This document shows, one piece after another, positions 1 to 8,451 of a stretch of 64,000 nucleotides of DNA. The position numbers were made by a program, and so were the translations under genes. The notes under the pieces were generated by a model. The model had not been told where the DNA came from. It made no database searches and was given only the letters and a program-made list of their open reading frames with translations. The first letter of the stretch is position 1, and the number at the start of each line of letters is the position of its first letter. The stretch is from an uncultured PS1 clade bacterium (GTDB taxonomy: Bacteria > Pseudomonadota > Alphaproteobacteria > MED-G09). Location of the stretch: assembly GCA_902626605.1 (NCBI GenBank), contig CACOFZ010000004.1, positions 16,446-80,445 on the forward strand, read 5' to 3'.

Positions 1-1404
1 AAGATCGTAATCAACCTCCAAATAATGGTCATTAAATGCATTGTTTTGTTCCGGATCTAAAACTTCTAATAGAGCTGAGGCAGGATCGCCTCTAAAGTCT
101 GAACCAAGTTTGTCAATTTCATCAAGAAGAATTAAAGGATTAGTAGTTTTTACTTTTTTTAATGATTGAATTATTCTACCGGGCATTGAACCAATATATG
201 TTCTTCTGTGTCCCCTGATTTCAGACTCATCTCTAACGCCACCCAGAGACATTCTAATAAATTCTCTTCCAGTTGCTTCGGCAATTGATTTACCAAGAGA
301 TGTTTTGCCAACCCCAGGAGGTCCAACTAAACATAAAATAGGACCTTTTATTTTTTTTGATCTATTCTGAACAGCTAAATACTCAGTAATCCTATCTTTA
401 ACCTTATCTAAGCCAAAATGGTCTTTATCTAATATTACCTGAGCAGCCGAGAGATCTTTTTTCACCTTCTTCTTTTTTCCCCAAGGAATATCTAAAATCC
501 AATCTAAATAATTTCTTACTACTGTTGCCTCAGCAGACATGGGACTCATTTGTTTAAGCTTTTTTAACTCGTTTTTTGTTTTTTCTAATGCTTCTTTAGA
601 AAGCTTTGTTTTTGATATTTTTTCTTCAATTTCTGAAATATCATCAATACCTTCATTATCATCGTCTAATTCTTTTTGAATAGCTTTCATTTGTTCGTTC
701 AAGTAATATTCTTTTTGAGTTTTTTCCATTTGGTTTTTAACTCTTCTTTTAATCTTTTTTTCAACCTGGAGAACTGAAAGCTCGTCTTCTAAATCATTTA
801 AAATACTGTTAAGTCTCTCTTGAACATCAATAATTTCAAGAACTTTTTGTTTTTGACTAACATTGCCTGACATTTGACTTGCAATTGTATCTGCTACTTT
901 TGATGGGCTATCTGCGTCATTTAAAGCAGTAGAATTATCTGATGTAACTTTATTATTAGTTTTAACAAAATCCTCAAAACGAGAAGCTACCTGCCTGGAC
1001 AAAGCTCTATCTTCGCTATTGATTTCATTATTTTCAGAAATAACTTCAATTTTAGCCTCAAGGTAATCTCCAGACTCATTAAATTCTTGGACCTTAGCCC
1101 TTTTTAAACCTTCAACTAAAACTTTTACTGTTCCATCTGGTAATTTTAATAATTGAAGAACTTTTCCAAGTGTTCCAACCTCATAAAGATCTTTTTTTTC
1201 TGGATCGTTAATATCAGCATCTTTTTGTGCAAGAAAAAGTAATTCTTGGCCCTTATCCATTACTGATTCTAGAGCTGAGATTGATTTGTCCCTACCTACA
1301 AACAAAGGAACAACCATATGAGGGAAAACAACAATATTTCTCAAAGGAAGCACAGGTGTGTTTTTAAATAATTTAAATTCTTGAACTTTTTTTTCTTCAG
1401 TCAT
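1..1404 (-). CDS. lon: ATP-dependent protease Lon (N-terminal 468 residues; cut by window edge)
   Basis: Lon degrades misfolded and short-lived regulatory proteins in the cytoplasm using ATP. Only the N-terminal substrate-binding domain, the coiled linker and the first part of the AAA+ module are present. The reading frame is open to base 1, so the peptidase domain lies outside the window. The Walker A motif GPPGVGKTSLGK is encoded near bases 300-330. Walker B and the following DEIDKLGSDFRGDP stretch, typical of Lon, are near bases 60-130. The ATG at 1404 is chosen because an upstream ATG at 1415 hits a stop after four codons, and the protein then begins with the family-typical PVLPLRNIVVFPHMVVPL. 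It follows clpX on the same strand across a 105-base gap holding a candidate heat-shock promoter. Confidence 0.97.
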   Translation of the reverse strand, partial: MTEEKKVQEFKLFKNTPVLPLRNIVVFPHMVVPLFVGRDKSISALESVMDKGQELLFLAQKDADINDPEKKDLYEVGTLGKVLQLLKLPDGTVKVLVEGLKRAKVQEFNESGDYLEAKIEVISENNEINSEDRALSRQVASRFEDFVKTNNKVTSDNSTALNDADSPSKVADTIASQMSGNVSQKQKVLEIIDVQERLNSILNDLEDELSVLQVEKKIKRRVKNQMEKTQKEYYLNEQMKAIQKELDDDNEGIDDISEIEEKISKTKLSKEALEKTKNELKKLKQMSPMSAEATVVRNYLDWILDIPWGKKKKVKKDLSAAQVILDKDHFGLDKVKDRITEYLAVQNRSKKIKGPILCLVGPPGVGKTSLGKSIAEATGREFIRMSLGGVRDESEIRGHRRTYIGSMPGRIIQSLKKVKTTNPLILLDEIDKLGSDFRGDPASALLEVLDPEQNNAFNDHYLEVDYDL

Positions 1405-1463
1405 TGCATATCCATAAAATTAATAGTTATTTTTTAAGTGATTTAGAACATCTTAATACTTTA

Positions 1464-1494
1464 ATATGGACTTTAAAAAATAAGTATCAAGGGG
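1464..1494 (-). promoter_or_regulatory. Candidate sigma-32 (RpoH) heat-shock promoter of lon
   Basis: Read on the minus strand, CCCCTTGAT (1494-1486) resembles the RpoH -35 element and TCCATAT (1470-1464) resembles the -10 element CCCATNT, with 15 bases between. It would give a leader of about 50 bases before lon. Lon is a classical heat-shock gene, which supports the reading, but no experiment is visible here. Confidence 0.5.
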
Positions 1495-1509
1495 TAAAAG
1501 AGAATAAAA

Positions 1510-2784
1510 TTAATTAACTATCTTTTTTTCATTCTTTTTTTCTTTTTCACCATAAATATAAAGTGGAGGGGATTTACCCTCAACAACATCTCCAGAAATT
1601 ACAACCTCGGTAACGTCCGGTGTGCCGGGTATTTCAAACATGGTATCCAAAAGGATATTTTCAATTACGGATCTAAGACCTCTTGCGCCAGTAGAATAAG
1701 ACATTGTTTTCTTAGCAATAGCAAGCAAAGCGTCATCTGAAAATTTTAGATCAACATTTTCTAAGTTAAATAATTTCTTATATTGTTTAACAACTGCATT
1801 TTTAGGTTCAGTAAGTATCCGAATAAGAGAGTCCTCGTCTAAGTCCTCCAATGAAGCGCAAACAGGAAGTCTTCCAATAAATTCAGGAATTAATCCAAAT
1901 CTAAGAAGGTCTTTAGGTTGAAGATCTTTGAGTATTTCTCCAGTTCTTCTATCGTCTTTTTCTTTAACCTCAGCTCCAAAACCAACTGATCTATTAGTTC
2001 CTCTTTCAGAAATTATATTTTGAATACCATCAAATGCTCCGCCGCATATAAATAGTATATTTGTTGTATCAACTTGCAGAAATTCTTGCTGTGGATGCTT
2101 TCTTCCACCTTGTGGAGGAACAGAAGCAACTGTTCCTTCCATAATTTTTAATAAGGCTTGCTGAACTCCTTCACCAGATACATCTCTTGTAATAGAGGGG
2201 TTATCAGATTTTCTTGTAATTTTATCAACCTCATCAATGTAAACTATACCTCTTTGCGCTCTTTCAACATTATAATCTGCAGCTTGTAATAGTTTTAAGA
2301 TAATATTCTCAACATCTTCTCCTACATAGCCTGCTTCAGTTAACGTAGTTGCATCAGCCATTGTAAAAGGAACATCTAATATTCTTGCAAGAGTTTGTGC
2401 TAATAAAGTTTTTCCACACCCAGTGGGACCTAGTAATAAAATATTCGATTTTGCCAACTCAACATCATCCTTATTAGAGTCGCAATCAAGTCTCTTGTAA
2501 TGATTGTGTACAGCAACTGAAAGAACCTTTTTTGCTCTTTGCTGACCAATTACGTAATCATCTAAAACACCATATATCTCTCCTGGAGATGGAACTGAGT
2601 CTACTGATTTATCTTCAAAGTTTTTAGCCTCTTCTTTAATTATGTCCATACATAATTCTACACACTCATCACAAATAAAGACTGTAGGGCCAGCAATAAG
2701 CTTTTTAACTTCGTGCTGGCTTTTACCACAAAAACTGCAATAAAGTGTATTCTTTGAATCTCCGCTATCACTAATTTTACTCAT
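1510..2784 (-). CDS. clpX: ClpX, ATPase and specificity subunit of ClpXP protease
   Basis: ClpX is an AAA+ unfoldase that recognises substrates and feeds them to ClpP. At 424 aa it has normal family length. The N-terminal zinc-binding domain has four cysteines at residues 16, 19, 38 and 41. The Walker A motif GPTGCGKT is at about 119-126 and Walker B (VYIDEVDKI) near 180-190. The sequence continues without interruption through the sensor regions to a Lys-rich tail. It starts 36 bases after clpP ends, so the two are almost certainly cotranscribed, and lon follows. The clpP-clpX-lon order is common in proteobacteria. Confidence 0.98.
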   Translation of the reverse strand: MSKISDSGDSKNTLYCSFCGKSQHEVKKLIAGPTVFICDECVELCMDIIKEEAKNFEDKSVDSVPSPGEIYGVLDDYVIGQQRAKKVLSVAVHNHYKRLDCDSNKDDVELAKSNILLLGPTGCGKTLLAQTLARILDVPFTMADATTLTEAGYVGEDVENIILKLLQAADYNVERAQRGIVYIDEVDKITRKSDNPSITRDVSGEGVQQALLKIMEGTVASVPPQGGRKHPQQEFLQVDTTNILFICGGAFDGIQNIISERGTNRSVGFGAEVKEKDDRRTGEILKDLQPKDLLRFGLIPEFIGRLPVCASLEDLDEDSLIRILTEPKNAVVKQYKKLFNLENVDLKFSDDALLAIAKKTMSYSTGARGLRSVIENILLDTMFEIPGTPDVTEVVISGDVVEGKSPPLYIYGEKEKKNEKKIVN

Positions 2785-2820
2785 AATCTTATTTTACCTT
2801 ACCTATATTAATGTACAAAA

Positions 2821-3444
2821 TTAATCTTCTGATTTTAATTCTCTATTTTCAACAACTTTATCAATCAAACCAAATTTCATAGCATCATCTGATGTCATAA
2901 ATGTATCTCTATCAAGAGCTTTTTCAATAGTTTTTAAATTTTGACCAGTATGTTTTACATAAATATCATTTAACCTAGACCTGAGTGATAAAATTTCTTG
3001 AGCATGTCTCTCAATATCGGATGCTTGTCCTTGAAAGCCACCTGAGGGTTGATGAACCATTATTCTAGCATTGGGTAGAGAGAATCTCTTACCAGCAGAA
3101 CCTGCTGATAAAAGAAGGCTACCCATTGAAGCTGCTTGACCAATACATAAAGTAGAGACTTCAGGCTTTATATATTGCATTGTATCATAAATTGCTAAAC
3201 CTGATGAGACTACACCTCCAGGAGAATTTATATACATTGAGACTTCTTTTTTTGGATTCTCTGCCTCAAGAAAAAGCAGTTGAGCAATAATTACACTGGC
3301 CATGTAATCTTCGACAGGACCAGTAACAAAAATTATTCTTTCTTTCAAAAGACGAGAATAAATATCGTAAGCTCTTTCACCTCTATTGGACTGCTCAACA
3401 ACCATAGGAATAAGGTTTCCTGTAGGTATATTATTTTTATCCAT
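2821..3444 (-). CDS. clpP: ClpP, ATP-dependent Clp protease proteolytic subunit
   Basis: ClpP is the serine peptidase that forms the barrel-shaped degradation chamber of ClpXP. At 207 aa it matches family length. The nucleophile Ser is at about residue 106 in [14 protein letters not shown], and the catalytic His is at about 131 in MVHQPSGG. The first 13 residues before MVVEQ would be a short leader of the kind often removed in ClpP. A good ribosome binding site (GAGGAA) precedes the ATG at 3444. The gene lies between tig and clpX on the same strand, with a 104-base gap upstream that holds a heat-shock-like promoter, so it may be transcribed both from tig and independently. Confidence 0.98.
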   Translation of the reverse strand: MDKNNIPTGNLIPMVVEQSNRGERAYDIYSRLLKERIIFVTGPVEDYMASVIIAQLLFLEAENPKKEVSMYINSPGGVVSSGLAIYDTMQYIKPEVSTLCIGQAASMGSLLLSAGSAGKRFSLPNARIMVHQPSGGFQGQASDIERHAQEILSLRSRLNDIYVKHTGQNLKTIEKALDRDTFMTSDDAMKFGLIDKVVENRELKSED

Positions 3445-3470
3445 AATAATTTCCTCTGTATCATTTATAT

Positions 3471-3498
3471 ATATGGGATAATTCTTTTAATATGCAAA
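3471..3498 (-). promoter_or_regulatory. Candidate sigma-32-like promoter of clpP
   Basis: On the minus strand CCCATAT (3477-3471) matches the RpoH -10 consensus exactly. A weaker -35, TTTGCA (3498-3493), sits 15 bases upstream, the same spacer as in the candidate lon promoter. It would give a leader of about 20 bases. The poor -35 keeps confidence modest. Confidence 0.35.
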
Positions 3499-3548
3499 GA
3501 TAAAACTGAAAAAAAATATTTTTTTAAAAATTTTATTTAAACAATAAT

Positions 3549-4988
3549 TTATTTATCTTTTTTAGCTGAAACTTTTTTTGCCTTAGATTTAGGTTTAGAT
3601 TTATTCCCTGAAGTTGATTTAGATTTAGTTTTTTTCTTGGATTTTGACTCCTCTTTTAAGCCCGTGTCAAATAAATCCTCTCTGGATACTTTTACATCTT
3701 TTAAATCTACTTTTTCTAAAATAAAATCAATAACTTTATCCTCAAAAACAGGGGCTGTAAGCTGTCTTATTGCGTCTTGATTTTTTTGGTAATAGTCTAA
3801 AATTTCTTTTTCTTGACCAGGATATTTTTGCATCTCTATTTGCAAGGCTTTATTAATATCGTTATCTTCTAATTGAATATTATTTTGTTTGCCAATTTCT
3901 GCAATCAAAAGTCCAGTGCATACCCTTTTTTCAGAAATTTCTGTATAATTTTTTCTAATCTCTTTTTCACTTAATTCTAAATCTTTTAATTCTTTTTTTT
4001 GTTGCTCTAGCTGTTGTTGAAGCTGGTTCCACATTTGATCAAATTCTTGATTTACCATGCTTTCTGGAAGCTTAAATTTATGTTTCTTTTCTAATACATC
4101 CAAAAGACTATCTTTAAGCTTCATGCGAGCAGCAGAGTCAAAGTCCTGCTGTATTCTCTCTTCAAGATTTTTTTTGAGAGTTTTCAAATCTTCCATTCCT
4201 AAATTTTTTGCAAGATCGTCATTAACTTTTGAGTCTTCGGCTTTAGAGACTTTTTTTATCTCAACATCAAATGTGGCATCTTTACCTGCCAAATCAGAGC
4301 TTTGATAATTGTCAGGAAATTTAACGTTAACAAGTTTCTTATCACCTTTTTTTAAACCAATTAATTGATCTTCAAAATTATCTATAAAAGATTTAGAACC
4401 TAAAACTAAATTGGCATCGTTTGCAGTACCGCCATCAAAAGCAATATCGTCAATTTTTCCAATATAATCTATTGTTACTTGATCGCCATTTTTTGATTTT
4501 GTTTTTTCAGGTACTTCTTTAAATGATTTATTTTGTTTAGCTAAATACTCTAAAGCATCTTTTATATCTTTTTCTGTAGGTTTAGAAACAGGTTTATCTA
4601 ATTTTATTTTTGAAAAGTCAGTAATTTCAATCTCTGGAAGTACCTCACAATTCATTGTAAAAATAAGGTCTTTATTTTTCTCAATTACTTCATTCATATC
4701 TAACCCAAGTTTTACTTCAGGTTTTACTGCGGCTCTAAGGTCTCTATCTTGTAAAACACTTTGTGATGCTTCAGAGACTGTCTCCTCAATAACTTCAACC
4801 ATCACACTCTGCCCGTAAAGTTTTTCAATATGAGAAGTAGGAACTTTTCCAGGTCTAAAACCGTCAATCTTTGCTTTTGATGCAATATCTTGAAGCTTTT
4901 TAATTTTTTTTTCCTTAATATCATCGATACCAATGGTAATTGAAAACTCTCTTTTTAGGCCTTTTGATTTTAATTCTTTAACTTCCAT
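3549..4988 (-). CDS. tig: Trigger factor, ribosome-associated chaperone and prolyl isomerase
   Basis: Trigger factor binds nascent chains at the ribosome exit tunnel. The ribosome-binding domain occupies about residues 1-120 and includes the signature region GFRPGKVP near 45. The FKBP-type prolyl isomerase domain spans about 150-245 (GDQVTIDYIG, then FPDNY). The C-terminal chaperone arms follow to about 430. At 479 aa it is longer than the roughly 430 aa of E. coli because of a Lys/Ser-rich tail of about 40 residues, which I infer is disordered. Its start is only 17 bases downstream of tRNA-Leu, with GAGAGA as the likely ribosome binding site, so it is probably cotranscribed with the tRNA. 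clpP and clpX follow. Confidence 0.96.
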   Translation of the reverse strand: MEVKELKSKGLKREFSITIGIDDIKEKKIKKLQDIASKAKIDGFRPGKVPTSHIEKLYGQSVMVEVIEETVSEASQSVLQDRDLRAAVKPEVKLGLDMNEVIEKNKDLIFTMNCEVLPEIEITDFSKIKLDKPVSKPTEKDIKDALEYLAKQNKSFKEVPEKTKSKNGDQVTIDYIGKIDDIAFDGGTANDANLVLGSKSFIDNFEDQLIGLKKGDKKLVNVKFPDNYQSSDLAGKDATFDVEIKKVSKAEDSKVNDDLAKNLGMEDLKTLKKNLEERIQQDFDSAARMKLKDSLLDVLEKKHKFKLPESMVNQEFDQMWNQLQQQLEQQKKELKDLELSEKEIRKNYTEISEKRVCTGLLIAEIGKQNNIQLEDNDINKALQIEMQKYPGQEKEILDYYQKNQDAIRQLTAPVFEDKVIDFILEKVDLKDVKVSREDLFDTGLKEESKSKKKTKSKSTSGNKSKPKSKAKKVSAKKDK

Positions 4989-5005
4989 TTTAATCTCTCA
5001 TATAT

Positions 5006-5090
5006 TGGTGCGGGCGGAGGGAGTTGAACCCCCACGCCTTGCGGCACAGGTACCTAAAACCTGCGTGTCTACCAATTCCACCACGCCCGC
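5006..5090 (-). tRNA. tRNA-Leu (anticodon UAG), CCA encoded
   Basis: The minus strand folds as a class II tRNA. The acceptor strand GCGGGCG (5090-5084) pairs with CGCCCGC (5016-5010), followed by discriminator A and an encoded CCA ending at 5006. The anticodon stem CAGGT/ACCTG encloses the loop TTTAGGT with anticodon TAG. A long variable arm (TGCCGCAAGGCG region) and the T-arm GGGGG-TTCAACT-CCCTC agree with Leu. The length is 85 nt including CCA. Confidence 0.96.
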
Positions 5091-5148
5091 ATATTTAATT
5101 ATGAGTTCTTATCAGTACATTAAAAGAATATCTAGGGTAATTATTTTT

Positions 5149-5652
5149 TTATTCAAAGAAATACTCAAAAATTCCGACATTCCAAAATTTTCCGAATTTT
5201 TTTCCAACCTTATTCAATACACCAATTTTTTTAAAACCCAAAAGTATATGAAGTCTCTCTGATGCATTGTTAGGTTCGGTTATAAATGCATAAGCTCTAT
5301 TTATACCATAACCATCTATTTTGTTTAACAGATCTTGCATTAGTAGCTTTCCAAATCCTTTGCCGATATATTTCTCACTAATATAAACACTTGTTTCAAT
5401 TGAAGACTTATAAGCCTCCTTATCTCTAAAAGGCCTTGAACTTGCAAAACCAATAAGAATATCATTTTCATAGGCTACAACACATTGAAACGGACTATCT
5501 TTTTTAAAAATTTTAAACCATTCTTTTTTTTGAGATAATGTTTTTTCTTCAATATCAAAAGTAAAAGGTGTTTCTCTTATGTAATTATTATAAAGTGAAT
5601 TAACAGCCTCTATATCAGCATCTTTTATATTTCTAATAAAAATATTTTCCAT
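5149..5652 (-). CDS. GNAT-family N-acetyltransferase, phosphinothricin acetyltransferase-like
   Basis: This 167-aa protein has the full GNAT fold. It resembles the PAT/MnaT subgroup, which transfers acetyl from acetyl-CoA to amino groups of small molecules such as phosphinothricin or methionine sulfone. Supporting motifs are NNYIRETPFTFD near residue 24, the acetyl-CoA loop YIGKGFGKLLM near 115, SERLHILLGFKKIG near 150 in the C-terminal half, and the terminal GKKFGKFWNVGIFE. The physiological substrate cannot be read from sequence. It stands 27 bases upstream-to-downstream of the phosphatase gene on the same strand, and may be the last gene of that transcript before the tRNA. Confidence 0.85.
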   Translation of the reverse strand: MENIFIRNIKDADIEAVNSLYNNYIRETPFTFDIEEKTLSQKKEWFKIFKKDSPFQCVVAYENDILIGFASSRPFRDKEAYKSSIETSVYISEKYIGKGFGKLLMQDLLNKIDGYGINRAYAFITEPNNASERLHILLGFKKIGVLNKVGKKFGKFWNVGIFEYFFE

Positions 5653-5679
5653 TTAACAAACTCTTTAAAAAAATTACTT

Positions 5680-6258
5680 TTAATTAATTAAAGTCGAAGC
5701 TTCATCTCCCAATGAAATAATTTTTAATTTTTTATCTGATAGAGAAAGGTGAGTTAAAGAAGTATTGTCGGGATTAAAAAAAACAACTTTGTCACTTTTT
5801 TTCAGATGGCTAACTATAGAATTAATAACTAAATAATGAGTAAAAATAAATGTATCTTTATTTAGTGACAAAAAAAACTTTAAAATATTCTCTCTCCATA
5901 AAAAATAATCAATTTTTGACTTCCTAGAATCTTCATCAGAAATAAGATCGTCCCATGTAAGAGGTAGTACTCTTTTGAGCCATAAAACTCTTTTTTTTAA
6001 ATTTTTTATTGGAGATGGAATTTCAATCACCCTGTTTTCAATTTTAATTTTCTTGTTTTTGATTTTAGAGAATGGTTTGGCTGTCTCAACACATCTAGTT
6101 AGAGGGCTAGAAAAAATATCAAAAGGTTCTTTTGCAATTTGTAATAATTTTAAAGCAATTTCTTCAGATTGTTTTTTTCCTGATAGATCAAGATGAGGAT
6201 CGGTATAATCCCAACCTGATGAAGCCTTACCATGACGAATTAAATAAATATTTACCAT
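5680..6258 (-). CDS. Histidine phosphatase (phosphoglycerate mutase superfamily, SixA-like)
   Basis: The 192-aa protein opens with LIRHGKASSGW, the RHG catalytic motif carrying the phosphorylated His, followed by D-x-x-L-D-L-S-G as in SixA-type phosphatases. A second catalytic His is probably in FTHYLVINS near residue 140. Such enzymes remove phosphate from proteins or small molecules; the substrate is unknown here. Its ATG overlaps the stop of the upstream thiolase-like gene by one base (TAATG), implying translational coupling. The gap to the GNAT gene is 27 bases. Confidence 0.85.
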   Translation of the reverse strand: MVNIYLIRHGKASSGWDYTDPHLDLSGKKQSEEIALKLLQIAKEPFDIFSSPLTRCVETAKPFSKIKNKKIKIENRVIEIPSPIKNLKKRVLWLKRVLPLTWDDLISDEDSRKSKIDYFLWRENILKFFLSLNKDTFIFTHYLVINSIVSHLKKSDKVVFFNPDNTSLTHLSLSDKKLKIISLGDEASTLIN

Positions 6259-7790
6259 TAATTTATTCTAACAATACTATAACCATTATCAGATTGCTGA
6301 ACACCACATTCTCTATTTAAACATTCTTCATTCATTAATTTATCAAGATCGTTGTCATTCTTCGTTATTGCTATAAATCTATAATTACTTTTATTAAGCC
6401 TTCCTATTACGATTCCTAAATTAGGACCATCTCTTCCATTGGCAACAGTATAAGTTTCAATTTTTGCTTCTCCTTTTGGATTTTCTTCTACTATCGGTTT
6501 AGGAAGATTATCAATACATTTTTGATAATTATTAGGATCCTCCCTTTTCCATTCACCCTCAAAAGGTTCACTTGAATAGAGACCTATACCATGCTTAGTG
6601 GCAAACCAACCGTTTGATGTACAAAGTCCTTTAGATCCTTGATTCTCTCTTAGTCTATCCATAATTGTTGCAATTGAATGAGTAACATAATTATTCCCTG
6701 CTCCGCCAAAATATGGTAGGCCCCCCGTGACGGTTAAATCTCTTTTATCATTAAGACCTATTCCTAATGCCTCCCTTCCAAGTTCAACCATACTCGGAAA
6801 GCATGAATATAAATCTATAAAATCAATTTCATCAATATTCCATTTAGACATTGAAAAAGCTTTTTCTGCCATAAGTTTTATTGCCTTAGATGAATGTAGG
6901 TCAGGTCTTTCAGTTACATTCCATACCTCATTTATATCAGCACATCCATGTAAATATACTCTTTTTTCTTTTGGAATTTTAAATTGATTAGCTTTCTCCT
7001 CACTCATCATTATAAGGGTGGCGGATTGATCAACCTCCATAATAGCATTCATAAATTTTGTGTAAGGATATCCAATATATCTATTAATTTTTGTTGCTGT
7101 TGAAATTTCATTTGCAGATCTCTCAATTGGAAACCATGCATTAGGGTGATTTTTTGCGATCTTTGTAAAAGGAGAGAACAATTCACCCAGATACTTTTGG
7201 TGTTTTTCAATTGAATTACCCATTCTTCCTCTAATTGCAGTTTCAAACAACGGATAGACATTTACTGGGAATGCTATTCCATGCCTAATTTCATTTTCAG
7301 TACCGCCTGGTTTTTCGTAACCTAAATCAATCCTTGTGCCAGTTACATCATCTCCCCAGCCAGTTTTTTTTCCACTCTTAGATGCTTTTCTCATTGTTGA
7401 AAAACACTCAGAACCCGACAACAAAACTACTTCGCTCTGTCCATTGCTTATTCTTTCAGCAAAGATATTTAAAAGAAACTGAGGTGTATTTCCTCCAGTA
7501 GGTCCATAAAAAGTTTCCGCATCATTGATGCCCAATTTATCTGCAAGAGATTTAGGAGGATTTTTATAAATTGAAAAAGGTGGCCTTGCCCCAGCCCCAG
7601 AGTCAAAAATAAATCTTACCGTAACAACGCTATCAATATAATTCTGTAAATCACCTATACCGGTATCTTGAATTGCTAAAAGTGAAGCCTCATGCATCAT
7701 TTCGATAGGATTTTTTGCATCTTCAAAATTTTCAATTTTTTGCGTAATTTGACCAGAACCAACTAATACAGGTGTTTTTGGATTAATCAT
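6258..7790 (-). CDS. Thiolase-like protein with extra C-terminal domain (TLP1-like), probably not a classical thiolase
   Basis: This 510-aa protein has a thiolase fold of the SCP-x/TLP1 type, often annotated acetyl-CoA acetyltransferase. The position of the usual nucleophilic Cys loop reads TGGNTPQFLLN, and the late His/Cys loops read YFGGAGNNYVTHS, so the standard Cys-His-Cys set is not visible. About 90 C-terminal residues (starting near AKIETYTV) resemble the additional domain of mycobacterial thiolase-like protein 1. A CoA- or acyl-binding role is an inference. It is translationally coupled to the downstream phosphatase. Its 5' end faces glnB across a 144-base divergent region. Confidence 0.8.
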   Translation of the reverse strand: MINPKTPVLVGSGQITQKIENFEDAKNPIEMMHEASLLAIQDTGIGDLQNYIDSVVTVRFIFDSGAGARPPFSIYKNPPKSLADKLGINDAETFYGPTGGNTPQFLLNIFAERISNGQSEVVLLSGSECFSTMRKASKSGKKTGWGDDVTGTRIDLGYEKPGGTENEIRHGIAFPVNVYPLFETAIRGRMGNSIEKHQKYLGELFSPFTKIAKNHPNAWFPIERSANEISTATKINRYIGYPYTKFMNAIMEVDQSATLIMMSEEKANQFKIPKEKRVYLHGCADINEVWNVTERPDLHSSKAIKLMAEKAFSMSKWNIDEIDFIDLYSCFPSMVELGREALGIGLNDKRDLTVTGGLPYFGGAGNNYVTHSIATIMDRLRENQGSKGLCTSNGWFATKHGIGLYSSEPFEGEWKREDPNNYQKCIDNLPKPIVEENPKGEAKIETYTVANGRDGPNLGIVIGRLNKSNYRFIAITKNDNDLDKLMNEECLNRECGVQQSDNGYSIVRIN

Positions 7791-7883
7791 GAATTTTCCC
7801 TCAAAAGTATTTATGTTTTATATATATTACCTTAAGTCAATAAAATACTTATTTTATAATAAAGTTATCGAAATTAAGATAAA

Positions 7884-7899
7884 TGGCATAAAAATTGCT
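7884..7899 (+). promoter_or_regulatory. Sigma-54 (RpoN) promoter of glnB
   Basis: The sequence TGGCATA-AAAA-TTGCT matches the sigma-54 consensus TGGCACG-N4-TTGCW. The invariant GG (7885-7886) and GC (7897-7898) are exactly 12 bases apart, as required. The expected transcript starts near 7910, leaving a leader of about 25 bases containing the ribosome binding site AAGGAGAGG (7922-7930). This implies control by an NtrC-type activator under nitrogen limitation, as in other proteobacteria. Confidence 0.8.
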
Positions 7900-7910
7900 T
7901 ATTAAAATAA

Positions 7911-8273
<363 letters not shown>

Positions 8274-8284
8274 TGCAAATATAG

Positions 8285-8315
8285 TGTGTAAATTACTTTT
8301 GTGTAATATGTGTAA
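8285..8315 (+). repeat. Three TGTGTAA direct repeats in the glnB-glutamine synthetase gap
   Basis: TGTGTAA occurs at 8285-8291, 8300-8306 and 8309-8315. ATTAC-N6-GTAAT within this stretch is also an inverted repeat. It lies in the 178-base gap between glnB and the synthetase gene and could be a regulator site or an RNA structure element. The AT-rich background means chance is possible. No sigma-54 promoter was seen in this gap. Confidence 0.35.
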
Positions 8316-8451
8316 TTTTTATCAAAATATAGGCAATATAAGTATTTAAGGGCTAGTATTTTTTAAAATAATAGTTTTAATAGTCTTCTGTTAAAATTTT
8401 ATGCAATTAATCAAATTAAGATTTAGGAACAATTGAAGGAGAAAACTTAAA

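Noticed and set aside
3280-3540. 86-codon open frame on the plus strand across the 5' end of clpP
   Set aside because: It overlaps clpP and its promoter region antisense and has low-complexity Phe/Ile/Asn content; no homology recognised.
7805-7850. Inverted repeat AAGTATTT / AAATACTT upstream of glnB as an NtrC enhancer
   Set aside because: The arms are AT-only apart from one base pair and far from the NtrC consensus; chance is likely in this sequence.
8331-8346. Second sigma-54 promoter in front of glutamine synthetase (AGGCAATATAAG)
   Set aside because: It lacks the second TTGC element at correct spacing.
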